DNA of 64,000 nucleotides from Juglans regia (Eukaryota > Streptophyta > Magnoliopsida > Fagales > Juglandaceae). The notes under the pieces were generated by a model. The model had not been told where the DNA came from and made no database searches. It was given only the letters and a program-made list of their open reading frames with translations. The DNA lies in NCBI RefSeq assembly GCF_001411555.2, contig NC_049907.1, forward strand, positions 4,844,243 through 4,908,242. The letters run 5' to 3'. Position 1 is the first letter of the stretch, and every line of letters begins with the position of its first letter. Shown piece by piece: positions 22,783-34,831 of this stretch. A program made the translations under genes and the position numbers.

Positions 22783-24964
22783 GTTGCAACTTTCCACTCA
22801 CATTGAAACTCCGAGGTAGATACAGATGCGGCCCGCAAGTGCTCCATATTTTTTAACACATCATTTGGCACATTAACTTCCTCATGTGTCGACCACAAAT
22901 CTAGTGTTTGCAAGCACTTCAAATTTCCTAGAGATGGGATACTTGTTACATCAATATACCTTAGAGATAAAAATCTCAAGTGGATGAGACTTTTGATCTC
23001 AGAGGAGAAATCAACCACCGCAGGGCCTTCATGATGAGTAGTCATTAATAACTTAAAGACTCTAAGATATTTGAAGTTTCTTAGCATAGACTTATTATCT
23101 TTCCAAGGCACAGAGAATGTTAGAAGAGACCTCAGGTGAAAATATTTTTGGGATGTCGATTGAAGTATAAATCCAAGTCTCACGGGATCACTTGATCCAC
23201 CACTGATAGCAACTCTTTAAACTTCACCAATGGGAGCTTCTATTTCTTCATTGGACTCATCATTAATATTGATGACCTTGAGAAAGTTTTCCAATTTAGC
23301 TTTTTCCAAGATCTTTCTATTGATGAAGGCAAATCATCATAACTTAAAGCTAACATCGTGCTTATTCCAAGATCTTTCTATTGATGAAGGTATGATTTAA
23401 CATTTCTATGCAGTTGTTTCCACTCTGCTAACGTTTGCTTTGCTGCCAAAAGTCCTCCTAGTACAATGACGACCAATGGTAAACCCTTACAATGTCTAAC
23501 CTTCTCTTTTTCTAAAAATTTCATTTCTTCCTTGATTTTAGAATATGCATTACCAACAACAATGTAAACAATATCATTCCGTCTTGCATTAAAAAAAAAA
23601 AAAACAAAGAAAGAAAAGAAATCAACCCTATTTTGAGACTTAAAAGCTTTCAATGTCTAATTATAAAGTAACTAAACCATTGTAAAATATAGACTGAAAG
23701 CAGAGTAGGCATTGTTATTGAAAGATTGTCTCTTCCACTTGAGGTCTTCAAAATCTTGACAAGAACTTGATTCATAAGATATTCTTGAATCCTCTCATCA
23801 AAAAAATCAAGATAGATATATGTATGTTCTCATACTTATAATAAATACATGCGTAATTTTGGAAAAAAAGAATGTCAAATTTTCATTCAGATTAAAATTC
23901 TTTTTCATCTTTTTGTCATTTTTTCAGTGGATTTAAGGTTTTGTAGGGAAATCAACCAATTCTAGCAGCAAGACTGTAAAACTTCTCGATTATTAAGTAG
24001 CAAACTAATTTCATTCTTTTAAGAGAGGCTAAAGCTGTAAACGAATATTTTTTTCTCTCTTAATTCCTGTTCAAAACGTTAAGTTAAACGTGGGAAAAAA
24101 TATTACCTGGACTACTAAACCAGCAATTTTCATATCAAACACTTTTAAAAAATCTAGCGGATGAGAATTAGATATTGTTTATATACCTTCTGGTCTCCAT
24201 GATATTGCTAAATTTTGAACCAATTCCCAGCTGTTTTCATCATTTAGAAATGGTAATTTGTGATGGGGGCCCCTTGGATCTACTTGCAAAGCCAAGTCTT
24301 CATTACGAGAGGTAAGCAATATTCTGCTGTTTGTATCATTCATTGGGAAGGCAGCACATAAACTGTTCCAATCCTCAACTTTCCATATATCATCTAGAAC
24401 CACCAAACATTTCTTTCAGCGTAGAGTTTCACAAAGTTCCTTAGCAAGCTCTGCATCTCTCATTTTTCGAATATTTTTTTCTCTCCGTCAGATGGAGAGC
24501 TAAGATCTATCACGACTCCTTCCCAAACATCTCTCTTTTTACATTGTTGAGAGATACTCCTTCCAAGCACCATCTCTCTTTTTACGACTCTGTGCTTGTA
24601 TTTGACCTCCTGTCAAACATGCCACCACTTTTTTCAGGTTATCGTTAAATTGGAGGATAACTTGAAAAAAGTGGTGGCATATTTGACAGAAGAGGTGAAA
24701 TACAAGTACAGAGTCAATTTTGAGGGCATACCTCTCAATAATATCTTCGGCATCATAAGCAACATTTCTGATATCTGCAACCCACTTGCGTACACTATCT
24801 CTTTCATTTTGCCTCCCATCTGCATCTTTTAGGAGACTTCGGATTAGTTTGAGCTCATCTTGTAGCTGTTCAACTTGGTCACTCACCCCATGCAAGGATA
24901 TTGCTTTTTGTATGAGCAAATCACCAACTCTTCCCACCACAACAGAGACAATTTCCTCCGCCAT
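22783..24964 (-). pseudogene. CC-NBS-LRR pseudogene, rearranged (NLR copy 3)
   Basis: Starts with an intact CC domain from an ATG at 24964 ('MAEEIVSVVVGRVGDLL') through 'AYDAEDIIERYALK'. It then jumps into a local inverted duplication (24587-24713) instead of the linker, and the P-loop is missing. Kinase-2 and RNBS-B survive at 24406-24179 ('MVVLDDIWKVEDWN', 'SRILLTSRNE'), ending at the usual GAAG|GTATAT donor. Exon 2 pieces are GLPL at 23653-23378 ('CKGLPLVVIVLGG') and LRRs at 23183-22783. The RNBS-D and LHD region is deleted, leaving a repeated 'ccaagatctttctattgatg' near 23305 and 23369. The LRR 3' end is gone. It cannot make a working receptor, though it may be transcribed. Confidence 0.88.
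24587..24713. repeat. Inverted duplication (hairpin) inside NLR copy 3
   Basis: Arms at 24587-24643 and 24655-24713 are reverse complements with a few mismatches, around an 11-nt loop. Both arms derive from the NLR segment just before the P-loop ('EDNLKEVVACLTGEVKYKYR' in the intact copy). One arm has been inverted and duplicated. An RNA through here would fold into a stem of about 57 bp. Confidence 0.85.
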
Positions 24965-26440
24965 TTCTCTTCACGTAAAAGAGGGGATGGATGGGATCGA
25001 ACTTTGATTGTAACTTGGCTCAGATTTTGCAAGAAACTATTATGTTGGTGTTGGTGGTTTAATGGGAAAAGAAGCAGGAGAGAGTAGGTTCGACACCAAA
25101 ACCGCGTGAAAGATTGGCCCGAAGCGAGTCAGCAGGTATGGGTCCCTCGAAAATTTGTAAAAAGTCAACATTTTTAAACTGCTTTGAACTGCGTGCACTT
25201 TATTTTTAAACTACTTTAAAGATTTAAATACAATCAGATAAAAATTTTATATTTTATTTTAATATTTAAAATATTATATTTTAATATTATTATTATTTTA
25301 AAATTTTAAAAAATTGAATTAAGATTTAAAAAAATTAAATTATTTATTATATTTTATATAAAAATTTAAAAAATATATAATAATAAAATAAAATGAGACA
25401 AAAATGTTGTATTTCATTCCACCCAAACCTGCAATTTTAAAGCAGAAACTGCTTTGAACATCAAAAGCAATCGGATCTCAGTGCAGTTCAAAGGTCAGAT
25501 TATTGACCGAGTCCACACTGACAAAATTCAAATGTCAGCTGGGGCTTCAGATCTGAATCGGTCAAATTCAGATTCAGATTTGACCGAGTCCACACATACT
25601 ACAGCTTCACTGGGGGGCCCCCGCTGCGAGCTGCCGCTTGAGCATGTGTTTTTTTATGTATTTTTTTTAAAGTTATTTTTTATATAGTTATTTTTAATAT
25701 TTTTAAAAAATAAAATAAATTTAAAACAATATCAAAATTACTTTCTTAATTAAAAAAACCTATATAAAAAAAAATTAATAAAAACACATATTGAAGCTCC
25801 ATCGGGAGCTCTAGTATTATTCAGAATATTACTGAACCCACAAACCCGCGTCTGTGGGTTTGTAATTGAGTATTATTCAGAATATTATTCCCTTATTTGC
25901 CTTTTGTCTTTTTTCTTTTGCTTCCAGGTTTGGCGCGGAAGTGGGACAAACGTTACAGATGAACAGTACTGTTTAATGGTAGGATTCAATTCTTTTATAA
26001 CTTTTTATAAATATATTTAAAATTACGTTTAAATGTTAAATTGAGATCAATTGAATTAATTTTTTTATAAATAAAAATAAATTTAGTAGTAGAAAAAATT
26101 ATGTAGAGTCCATCTAAACTAAATTAAAGTATATTTAAATGTTAATATGAGTTTAGTATATTTTATGAAAAATTGAAAAATAGTATATGTCTCATGTGTT
26201 AGAAGATTTTGAGTTGAGATGAATTTAATAATTTAATAATTGAGTATTTGGATGTTAGATCAGTTTAAAATTAGACTGAACTCAACTAAACTCAGTTGAA
26301 TTTAGGAATCAAATGCAGCCTAAGACTCATCTTAACATCTAAACTTTTAAATGGATCCCACAAAACTCAATTAACTATCTCAATTCACTATTATTCATAA
26401 AAAAAAAAAAAAAAAAAAAAAAACTTAACTCAACACAACC
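24965..26440. repeat. 5' flank of NLR copy 3
   Basis: Matches the 5' flank of the intact NLR: 24965-25160 with 38357-38580, 25430-25540 with 38860-39000, and 25875-26030 with 48508-48640. In copy 2 this flank is split by the viral insertion. It carries a MITE-like AT-rich block (25180-25430), a second one around 25610-25815, and a poly(A) tract of about 25 at 26399-26423. No gene. Confidence 0.65.
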
Positions 26441-27330
26441 TTCAAAACCAAATTTTTAAATATGTAACCCGCATTATGCATTATTTTTTCTAACTTAAAA
26501 ATTGCTTATATTTTTTTAAAAAAAAAAAGCAAAATTGACTCTGTACTATGACGGAGGGGAAAGTTCAATGAAACTCCCTCTCATTCCTCATTAATTATTT
26601 TTTAGGGCCTTCATCCATGTGATGTAATTTTTTTTATTCATTTTCTTCGAAAAAAGAATTAAAGTACATAGCTAGTTAGGAGAAATCAGATGTTATTATT
26701 CCAACACGATGCATATATGTTCTACGTTTTGAAGTAATCGGCCTTCAAGAGTTTTGTTCACAAAAACTTTCTAGGCCGTTTGAATAATCAAAATATTTCA
26801 TCTTATCTTATTTTATTTTATAATTATTATAATTTTTTTAAATTTTCACACAAAATATAATAAACAATTTAACTTTTTTAAATCTCAAAATAATAATAAT
26901 ATTTTATTTAACTTTTATATTTTGTTTCAACTCACTGTCCAAATGGTATCTTCATGTAAGGGGCAAAGAACCTTGGCATGTGTGGATAGCAAGTTTATGA
27001 TTACATATCATAGTTAAAATTAAAGAGACTTGAGAATTAATTAAGATCGGTTAAAAGTTATGAATAATATTAGTCCATCATGATAACCATAGAATTATTA
27101 TTCTCAATATGAATTCATAAACATTTATCTAGGCTTGTTTAAAAAAACACTATGGCCCGACCTTGCCTGATAAACCGTTATCCCACCCGTTAAATGCGGG
27201 TTAACTAAACAACAAGTTCCAACCTGCTATTTAACAGGCAAAAGAGCAGCTCATCGCTTATCTCCATTCCAAACCCTAGACGGCTCTCTCTCCCTACCTT
27301 CTCGATCATGCCTGTAGGAAATCAAGTTTC
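26441..27330. other. AT-rich intergenic DNA with MITE
   Basis: No gene. A member of the dispersed 'ttataattattataattttttt' MITE family lies at about 26775-26945, flanked by 'cgtttgaataat' and the complementary type 'gtccaaatgg'. Confidence 0.5.
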
Positions 27331-27800
27331 TCCCTCTCTTCTCTTGATCACTGCCACTCCTTTCAACTACAAAGACGACGTCGAGATAACCTCTCAAACG
27401 CAACAAAGCAATTGCGGCCTTGAAGCTTTCTTACAAGTGCACCATCTGCAATAGTCTTCCCTTCGTACCAAGCCCTTAGCGGCCATAAGGTCAGCCACCG
27501 TAAGTCCTCCGTAGCCGCCACAGCCACAATCACCGCCAACAAAAACAACCACCTGTCAACTTCCTTGTCCTCCAGAACCGCTGTCAGCACGAGTGGCAAG
27601 ACCCACGAGTGCTCCATCTGCCACAAGCCCTTTCCCACGGGCCAGGCCTTGGGCGGCCATAAGTGCTGCCACTATGACTGTGGCAATAGCCATAGCAACA
27701 CCAACACCAACGTCAACAACAGTGTAACCTTCTCTGAAGGAGGTGGCTCCAGCCTTTGCCAGAGCTACCATGGCTTCGACTTGAACCTATATTTATTCTC
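27331..27800 (+). pseudogene. C2H2 zinc-finger repressor pseudogene (ZAT10/STZ type)
   Basis: Fragment of a plant two-finger C2H2 transcription repressor of the stress-responsive ZAT class. The second finger is intact at about 27598-27665: C-x2-C then QALGGH ('[20 protein letters not shown]'). The first finger (about 27430-27500) reads 'SYKCTIC' and then loses frame by one base before its QALGGH segment. A 'FDLNL' motif at about 27775, the start of an EAR-type repression motif, is cut off by a MITE. The N-terminal region is not recognisable. No introns are visible, which fits this intronless family and does not prove retroposition. Confidence 0.8.
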
Positions 27801-27985
27801 ATTTATTTTCATAACTATTTTCATCTCATCTAATCATCATAATTTTTTTAAATTTTTACATAAAATAAAATAAATAATTTAATTTTTTTAAATTTTTAAA
27901 TAAAAATAATATTAAAAAATATATTCTAATAATATTTTATTTAAATTTTTATTTTTATCTCAATTCATTTCATTTTATATGCAAA
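27800..27985. mobile_element. MITE of dispersed AT-rich family
   Basis: Begins near 'ttttcatctcatctaatcatc' and ends near 'ctcaattcatttcattttat', with an AT-rich core ('aatttttttaaatttttac') shared with blocks near 26800, 38660 and 58500. It truncates the zinc-finger pseudogene just after its DLNL motif. Exact ends uncertain. Confidence 0.6.
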
Positions 27986-28450
27986 AATAAGCGATTCATC
28001 TAATGATTCCTATATGTGTTGGCTCATGTTAGCGTGGCTGAGAGATATTGGAAAGAAAAATGGAAAAGAAAGAAAGTGAAATGGGAGAAAGAAAAGTAGA
28101 TTCCGTTTATGACGTTTATTTTTGTCTCGGCTTGAATGTCTTCTTCCTTTATTTTTCTCTATACCCTATGATTATTGTGATTCTTTGAGGACCCCAGTCC
28201 ACGTACGTGATACGTACACATCAACCAGTGTGCATATCTTCTTTCGTTTTTATTATGGCCCATCCAATTTAGAGATATACATATAATTTAATACGTATAT
28301 ATAATAGATTTTTTTTATAACAATAATTCTATTAATCAGCAAAAAAAACATTACAAACTTTGTTTATCAACCCAAACAACAGAACTAATAAACTCAGAAA
28401 AAAATCTTTCCCACACATTTATATCATCAATATTCCAAGCAAACTTTGCC
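27986..28450. other. Intergenic DNA
   Basis: No gene. The last part (about 28405-28455, 'cccacacatttatatcatc') matches 48745-48790, so it is part of the duplicated NLR block. Confidence 0.5.
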
Positions 28451-28506
28451 AGTTTTTCCTACTTTCTGTTGCTATGTTTATTTTTCTTTTACTCTGCTTC
28501 TCAACA

Positions 28507-28520
28507 TGGTATCGAGAGCC
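28507..28520 (+). other. Copia primer-binding site
   Basis: TGGTATCGAGAGCC directly after the LTR end. The plant initiator Met tRNA complement would be TGGTATCAGAGCC, so this is a one-base variant. Confidence 0.8.
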
Positions 28521-28544
28521 ATTCAACTCAGCTAGTCTTCCCAA

Positions 28545-31500
28545 TCCATGCCAATTCCTCTCCCTCTCCCTCTCCCCCTCCTTCTCCCTCTCCCTCTCCC
28601 TCTCCCTCTCCATCTATTCCTTCCTCCTTCTCTCACATCATTTCAACAAAACTCACCACAGAGAATTACCTCCTTTAGAAAGTCCAAATCTCAGCGTATC
28701 TGTGTGGTCAAGATCTATACGGTTATGTTAATGGCACCTTACCAAAACCTCGAGCATTCCAAATCAATGACCCTAATCAACCCTACAAACCCAACCTTGC
28801 CTTCTCTCTTTGGAGACGCACAGACCAAATGGTCCTCAGTGTGCTATTCTCCTCCCTTTCAGACTCTATCTTGGGTCATGTCCTCTCCTCCGCTACTGCC
28901 CGAGATCTTTGGAACTCAGTAGCCTCAATGTTCTCCTCTCACTCTCAAGCTAAAGAATTCCAAATCAGGTTCTAACTTACAAATCTATCTAGAGGTGACC
29001 AATCCATTACGGATTAATTTTGCAAAGTGCGTTTACTTGTCGACTCTCTTGCTGCTACTGGCAATACCATATCTGAGAAGGAGCTTGTTTCCTACCTCAA
29101 TGGTTTAGGCTCTGCCTATGAATCCTTTATCACTTCTATCACCACAAGAGCTGAACCATTGACCTCTCATGAACTATACCAACTCCTTCTAATACATGAA
29201 AGTCGACTCTCTCATAATGCCAAAAACAGCATAGCTTCACTTGATTTTTCTGCCAACTTCAGCACAGCAAATTCTTATCGTGGTCGTAGTCATTTCAGAA
29301 ATGGTAGGCAAGGTCGTGGTCGAGGCAGAATATCAAACAATAGTCGTGGTGGACATATTTTTCAAACCAACAATGGCATCCAACAACACAACATGCAGAG
29401 GCCTACCTGTCAAGTCTGCAACAAGTATGGACATGTTGCTCTCCAATGCCAAAACAGGTTTAATCATTCCAATCAGTATGATTCTCCAAACAATTTCTCT
29501 ACACATTCCTCTGCTCAAAATGATATTTCTGCTAATTACACAGCTCCGAGTTCAACATCAGACAACATTTGGTATCCTGATTCCGCGGCTACGCACCATA
29601 TCACCAACGATTTGGCCAACTTAAACATGTCCTCAGAACCGTACACTAGTGGTGAAACAATTCGAGTTGGAAACGACACTGGTCTTCCTATTCATAACCA
29701 TGGTGACACCTCTCTTTCCATTGACTCTTCTCCTTTTCTTCTTCGTAATCTACTGCACGTACCTTCCATAACCAAAAATCTCATATTTGTGCTTCGATTT
29801 TGTATTGACAATCATTGTTTATTCGAATTTCACTCACTCATCCCATTTTTCTGTGAAGGACTCAATGACCAAGAAAATCCTCCTCACCGGTCCAACCTGT
29901 GACGGACTCTACGTGTTTCCAGCTACCAGAGCTTCCTTTCCCACCGTCAATGTCAGCGAGAAAATCTCCCTTGCTCAATGGCACAGACGGATGGGCCACC
30001 CTTCCTTAGCTCTTGTCACTCGCATCCTGCAAAATCAATGCTTGTCCGTTTGTCCCACTAAAGATGTCTTCAAATGTCCCGTGTGTCTGTTGGCCAAATC
30101 TCATCAGCTGCCATTTTCTTCTAGTCAGGCCCTTTACAATAAGCCTTTAGCTTTGATTTGTTCTGATATTTGGGGCCTAGCCCCTTATGCATCTCGGTTG
30201 GGCTTCAAATACTACATCTCCTTTGTAGATCATTTTACTAGATACACATGGTTGTTTTCATCAAATTCAAATCGGATGCAGTTCATATAGTCTCTAAATT
30301 TTTTCCATTTGTTGAAAGATGATTTAATACCAAGTTAATTAATCCTCAAACTGATGGAGATGATGAATTCAAACCCATCACCTCTTTGTGTCAAAAACTT
30401 GGAATTAATCATCGTATTTCATGTCCTCACACTCATCAACAAAATGTACTTGTAGAAAGAAAACATCCTCATATAGTTGAAACTGGGCTTGCCCTTCTAG
30501 CCCAAGCATCACTTCCCTTCACATATTGGGCCGATGCTTTTGAAACTATTGTCTACCTTATAAACAGGCTTCCCACTTCAACTCTTCAAAATCAGTCTCC
30601 ATTTTTCAAAATTTACAAAAATGACCCTGATTATAATTTCTTAAAAGTTTTTGGTTGTCAATGCTGGCCCAATCTAAGGCCATATCTCTCTCATAAATTC
30701 AACTTTCATTCCATATACTGTTTATTTCTGGGCTACAGTGCAACACACAAAGGCTACAAATGTTTAGATCTTGCCAACAATAGAATGTACATCTCACGAG
30801 ATGTTACATTTCATGAGTCTTCATTCTCCTTTTCTCAGATAAAGCCCACCCACCCATCTCTCCCTTCCTCCCAATCTCACACTTCGCTTCCGTTTTTTAA
30901 CACATCCATTTTAGGCCCACATCCAAATTCCTCCCAACCCAATCCAAACTACTTCCTCAATGTCTTCATCAACCTCCCACACGCCAGATTCATCAAACCC
31001 CTTACCCACATCCAGTCCTCCCACGTCGTCAACAATCCTCATCCCGCCCAGGTACCCCATCATCACTAGAGCTCAAACTCACTCTTCCCGTCCCAAAGTT
31101 TTCACTGATGGAACCGTGCTCTACCTTTCTCGACAATGTCTCACTACCAGTGCCTTGGTTCCCGATGACCCATCAAGCTATTTAGTAGCTTCCAAGTTCT
31201 CATATTGGCGTCAAGCAATGGAAACAGAGTATGCTGCCTTGCTCAAAAACAATACCTAGATTTTGGTTCCTCCCCCTCCAAATTCCAACATTCTTTGTTG
31301 TCGATGGGTTTTAGAACCAAAACAAATGCCGATGGCTCTTTTCAAAGGAGAAAAGCCAGATTAGTTGCCAAAGGCTTTCATCAACAGCCTGGCATAGACT
31401 ATCAAGAGACCTTCAGCCCAATAGATAAGCCAACAATAATTCGGCTTATCCTTTCCATTGTTGTCTCTCATGGCTGTTCACTGCGTCAGCTAGACATTGA

Positions 31501-32700
31501 AAATGCTTTCCTACATGGTACACTCATTGATGAAGTTTTCAGGCAGCAGCCTCAAGGATTTGTAAGTTCAACTTATCCCAACTATGTGTGCAAACTCACA
31601 AAGGCTATCTACGGACTCAGAAAAGCACCAAGGGCTTGGTTTGCTCAGCTCAGCTCAGCTCGTGGTTAACTGAGTATGGTTTCTTGGCCTCTAAAGCCGA
31701 TCCCTCTCTTTTTATTTTCAATCATGGTGCTATCTGTATGTTTTTACTTGTGTACGTAGATGACATAATCATCACTACCTCACAGTCCTCTGCCATCAAT
31801 ACTTTGATCCATGATATGAGTCTAGCCTTTCCAGTGCATGACCTCGGCAAACTCTCATTTTTCCTTGGACTCGAAATCGACTATACTCCTGGTGGTCTAC
31901 TACTTTCTCAAAGGAAATATATCAAACAACTTCTCACACACAGCAACATGCTGCAATCCAAGCCCGTGACCTCTTCAATGGCTTCTTCTATCAAACTCTC
32001 AAAGTTTGACTCTCCTGATTTTGATGACCCGACCTTATATCGTAGCTTAGTTGGTGGCCTTCAATATTTGTTACTAACCAGACCTGATATAGCCTTTGCA
32101 GTGAATAAAATTTGTCAGTTCATACACACACCCAAACTCACTCATTGGACTGCTCTGAAAAGAATCCTGAGGTATCTCAAAGGTACCTTAAATCAAGGTC
32201 TCCTTTCTGCATCTCCCTCTAGCTTTACACTTCAAGCATACTCAGATGCAGATAGGGGAGGTTGCCCCGACGACAGGAGATCCACTGGAGGTTTCTGTAT
32301 TTTTCTTGGCAAGCATCTCATATCTTAGAGCTCCAAGAAACAGAAGATTGTTGCAAGGTCTTCCACTGAAGCTGAGTACAAGTCCTTAGCATCCACCGCA
32401 ACAGAGTTACTTTGGCTTCAGACCCTTATTCGAGAACTTGGGTTAACCTTGCATCAAGCACCAACACTTTAGTGCGATAACCTTGGAGCTACCTACTTAT
32501 GTGCTTATCCTATTTATCATTCCAAAACAAAGCACATGGATATAGATTATCACTTTGTTTGTGATAGAGTTGCAATCAACACTCTCAAGATTGACTTTTG
32601 CAACTCAAAAGAGCAAATAGCCGATGTTTTGACCAAGCCAATTGTAGCAGAAAAATTCCACAGCTTTAAATCTCGTCTCAAACTGGTTGACACCCCCTTG
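28545..32700 (+). pseudogene. Copia gag-pol polyprotein, multiple stops
   Basis: Polyprotein of the copia element. The gag N-terminus contains a CTCTCC microsatellite. The UBN2-type gag runs to about 29460 and has the zinc knuckle 'CQVCNKYGHVALQC' at 29409-29450. Protease 'WYPDSAATHHIT' is near 29570. The GAG-pre-integrase block 'WHRRMGHPS' is near 29980, with integrase at 30040-30790 ('SDIWG', 'HTHQQN', 'VFGCQCWPNLRPY'). RT spans 31330-32200 with '[10 protein letters not shown]' and the 'YVDDIIIT' active site near 31753. RNase H is at 32220-32650 ('STEAEY', 'SKEQIADVLTKPI'). Stops near 28678, 28973, 30288, 31258, 31667 and 32327 plus frameshifts break it. Confidence 0.88.
28557..28612. repeat. 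(CTCTCC)n microsatellite in gag
   Basis: About nine CTCTCC-like hexamers, encoding a Ser-Pro run in the copia gag start. The antisense Glu-Arg open frame over it is meaningless. Confidence 0.9.
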
Positions 32701-32714
32701 GACTCGAGGGGGCA

Positions 32715-33002
32715 TATTAACATATATACATCCAGTATAAATAATGTTACACGGCATAAAAGTACACACAGCACAACAGCTACTGCAGAGCCACAACGGA
32801 TTGTAAACCATACACTGCAAAACAGATTCCCTCGCACTGCAGAATAGATGGTTGGTCTCTGTTGTGATATAACAAACTTTATTCTTTCATTCTTTTGTAA
32901 AAGTCTATATATAGACCACTGTGTACTGTTATCAATTATCAAAGGAAGTTTTTCCTACTTTTCGTTGCTGTGTTTATTTTTCTTTTACTCTGCTTCTCAA
33001 CA
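32715..33002 (+). repeat. 3' LTR of copia element
   Basis: Follows the polypurine tract and ends CTCAACA. It shares its last ~56 bp with 28451-28506, has 'ctatatatag' as a TATA-like box near 32909, and starts TATTAACA where TGTTAACA would be expected. Confidence 0.7.
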
Positions 33003-33119
33003 CAAGCAATTTTGCCTGCACATGGTCGATACAAGTTCATCTCAAAAAGACTGATGGCGCAGCAGGAGAGCTACGCAAATGAAGGAAATTTTCAGTTAAT
33101 ACTTTTACTGAGGATGCAC

Positions 33120-33453
33120 GCCCGTCGATAGAAAATGTTTTTTCCACCAAATGTTCTAGTGGGAAATACTAATACCTACCAGAATCTCTTGCAGTAATTG
33201 ATCCGATTTCCATGAGCATAAATGAAAGTAAGCGTGCTTTTGCAGCAAGCTTAATAGGCTTTTGCTGCATGATCTGTCGTGGGAACACCTATGTATTTCC
33301 CACGAATTAAACCTCTTGTGGGAAATAATACTTTCGACGTATATGCCACAAGCCATTCCCGAACGAAATTTGTGGGAATATGGTTTTTCCCACAAAAAGA
33401 ATGATTTTTGCCACCAAACTCATTCTTGAGAAAACACGGTATTTCTTGTAGCG
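33120..33453. mobile_element. CACTA-type transposon end fragment
   Basis: On the minus strand the piece starts near 33452 with GCTACAAGAAATACCGTG, very like the CACTACAAGAAA terminus of plant CACTA elements. Subterminal 'gtgggaa' and 'ttcccac' motifs repeat in both orientations (about 33155, 33278, 33297, 33320 and 33380). No transposase and no second end were found. Confidence 0.6.
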
Positions 33454-33659
33454 GCACCGTGCAAAGATTTGTGGGTTGGGTCAGGAGATTTGTGGATTTG
33501 TGAAGGAGAACAGAGACGAAAATTCTGTTGACTAGGCCTTTCAATTCCTACGGTTTATACATGAAAAATGCTTTTAACAATTCCTTCACAAAAAGTTGTA
33601 ATCGCTCTCGGCCACTGAAACTCCAACTAACCAACCACGGCCAGATGCCAATCTTCATT

Positions 33660-34519
33660 GAAAGAAAAAAAATATTTTTATTTTTCTATTTTAAAAAATG
33701 TTAAAATAAAATTGAGTAAAAATTCGACTAAAAAAATAAAACTCACACGATTCAAACATCAGAATTTAAAATAAATTGAATTCCCAACTCCAACGAACAT
33801 ACCTAATTTCAGTACGAACATATATAGTTTTCAGTATAAGTTGACTCTCTTATTACAAATATATAAATATTCTCAAGCCTAAAGTATCATAATTTACACC
33901 ATCAAAGTTTAAAATAAATGTAATTTTCAATTAAGCACCCACATGACATGATATCATGATCATGTTAGAGCGCTACAAACCTCTTATTTAGATAGAATAT
34001 ATATGATACGAGTTTATTGAAGAAAAAAGTCAGCCCAGCAAACTTAATTCCAGAGATCAAGACCTCCAAACTCGAGCATTTTTCATCTCATCCATCACCT
34101 GCAAATCTCAATTAGAACATGTAATTATATCAAATTATAATTTTCCCTATAAATGAGGTACTTAAAAGCAAACGACCATTGGATCAACAAATTATCAGGA
34201 CATGCAGACCCAAAATAGATTTTAAAACCTTTCTATTACAACTCATGATGGAACGTCGTCCCAACAGATTTTAGTTCCATGAAAACTGATTTCAAATTTT
34301 GCAAGTATTTATACATAATCAAATCAAGATATTTTCATTACAGATATGTAGAGCTGCAAAAGATACCAAATTAAGACAAGGTTAGAGATGCTCTTAAGAA
34401 AGAAGTAATTAATTAAATGTACGAAAGAAATTGAAATTAGAATATAGCATGCTTTGCGATCAAGATTTTGAAAAATTTATGTACATGAAGTCTCCGCTAT
34501 AATAATATATATGGAAAAA
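33660..34519. repeat. 3' flank of intact NLR (segmental duplication)
   Basis: Colinear with 3370-4960: 33660-33835 matches 3375-3640, and 34030-34445 matches 4190-4905. No gene. It ends at a MITE. Confidence 0.65.
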
Positions 34520-34758
34520 TGCTAGGGAGCCCGTTTTGGGCTCCCTTTTTTTTGCCCGATTGGGTTTTTTTTTTTTTTTTGGTTTTTTTTTTTCACATCA
34601 TTTTTTAATACTTTTAAATATTTTTAAAAAAAGAAAAAAATTAACAATATTATTAAACAATATTTTCTTAATCACTAAGTCAAAAAACTAAAAAACAAAT
34701 AAAAAACCCAATGGGCAAAAAAAAAAAAAAAGGGGAGCCCAAAACGGGCTCCCTAGCA
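34520..34758. mobile_element. MITE with perfect 26-bp inverted repeats
   Basis: Left end 34520-34545 and right end 34733-34758 are exact reverse complements, starting TGCTAGGGAGCCCG. Each end is also a palindrome by itself (GGGAGCCC, GTTTT, GGGCTCCC). The core is A/T-rich. Perfect ends suggest a recent insertion. The corresponding site beside NLR copy 1 (about 4920) lacks it. It lies 74 bp downstream of the intact NLR stop codon, probably within its transcript. Confidence 0.9.
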
Positions 34759-34831
34759 TCACTCATATATATGTATACTGCTATATAGATTACTTTGGTT
34801 TTAGCATTAATATTACCTTTGAGTAAAATCT

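Larger units (their letters stand above)
28451..33002 (+). mobile_element. Ty1/copia retrotransposon, decayed
   Basis: The 3' LTR is about 32715-33002, preceded by the purine tract GAGGGGG and ending CTCAACA. Of the 5' LTR only the last ~56 bp remain (28451-28506). The primer-binding site at 28507-28520 (tggtatcgagagcc) matches initiator tRNA-Met with one mismatch. The full order gag, protease, integrase, RT, RNase H is recognisable between them, which is the Ty1/copia order. The missing LTR start points to 5' truncation after insertion. Confidence 0.9.

Noticed and set aside
28419..28613. Glu-Arg-rich minus-strand open frame
   Set aside because: It is the complement of the CTCTCC microsatellite in the copia gag.
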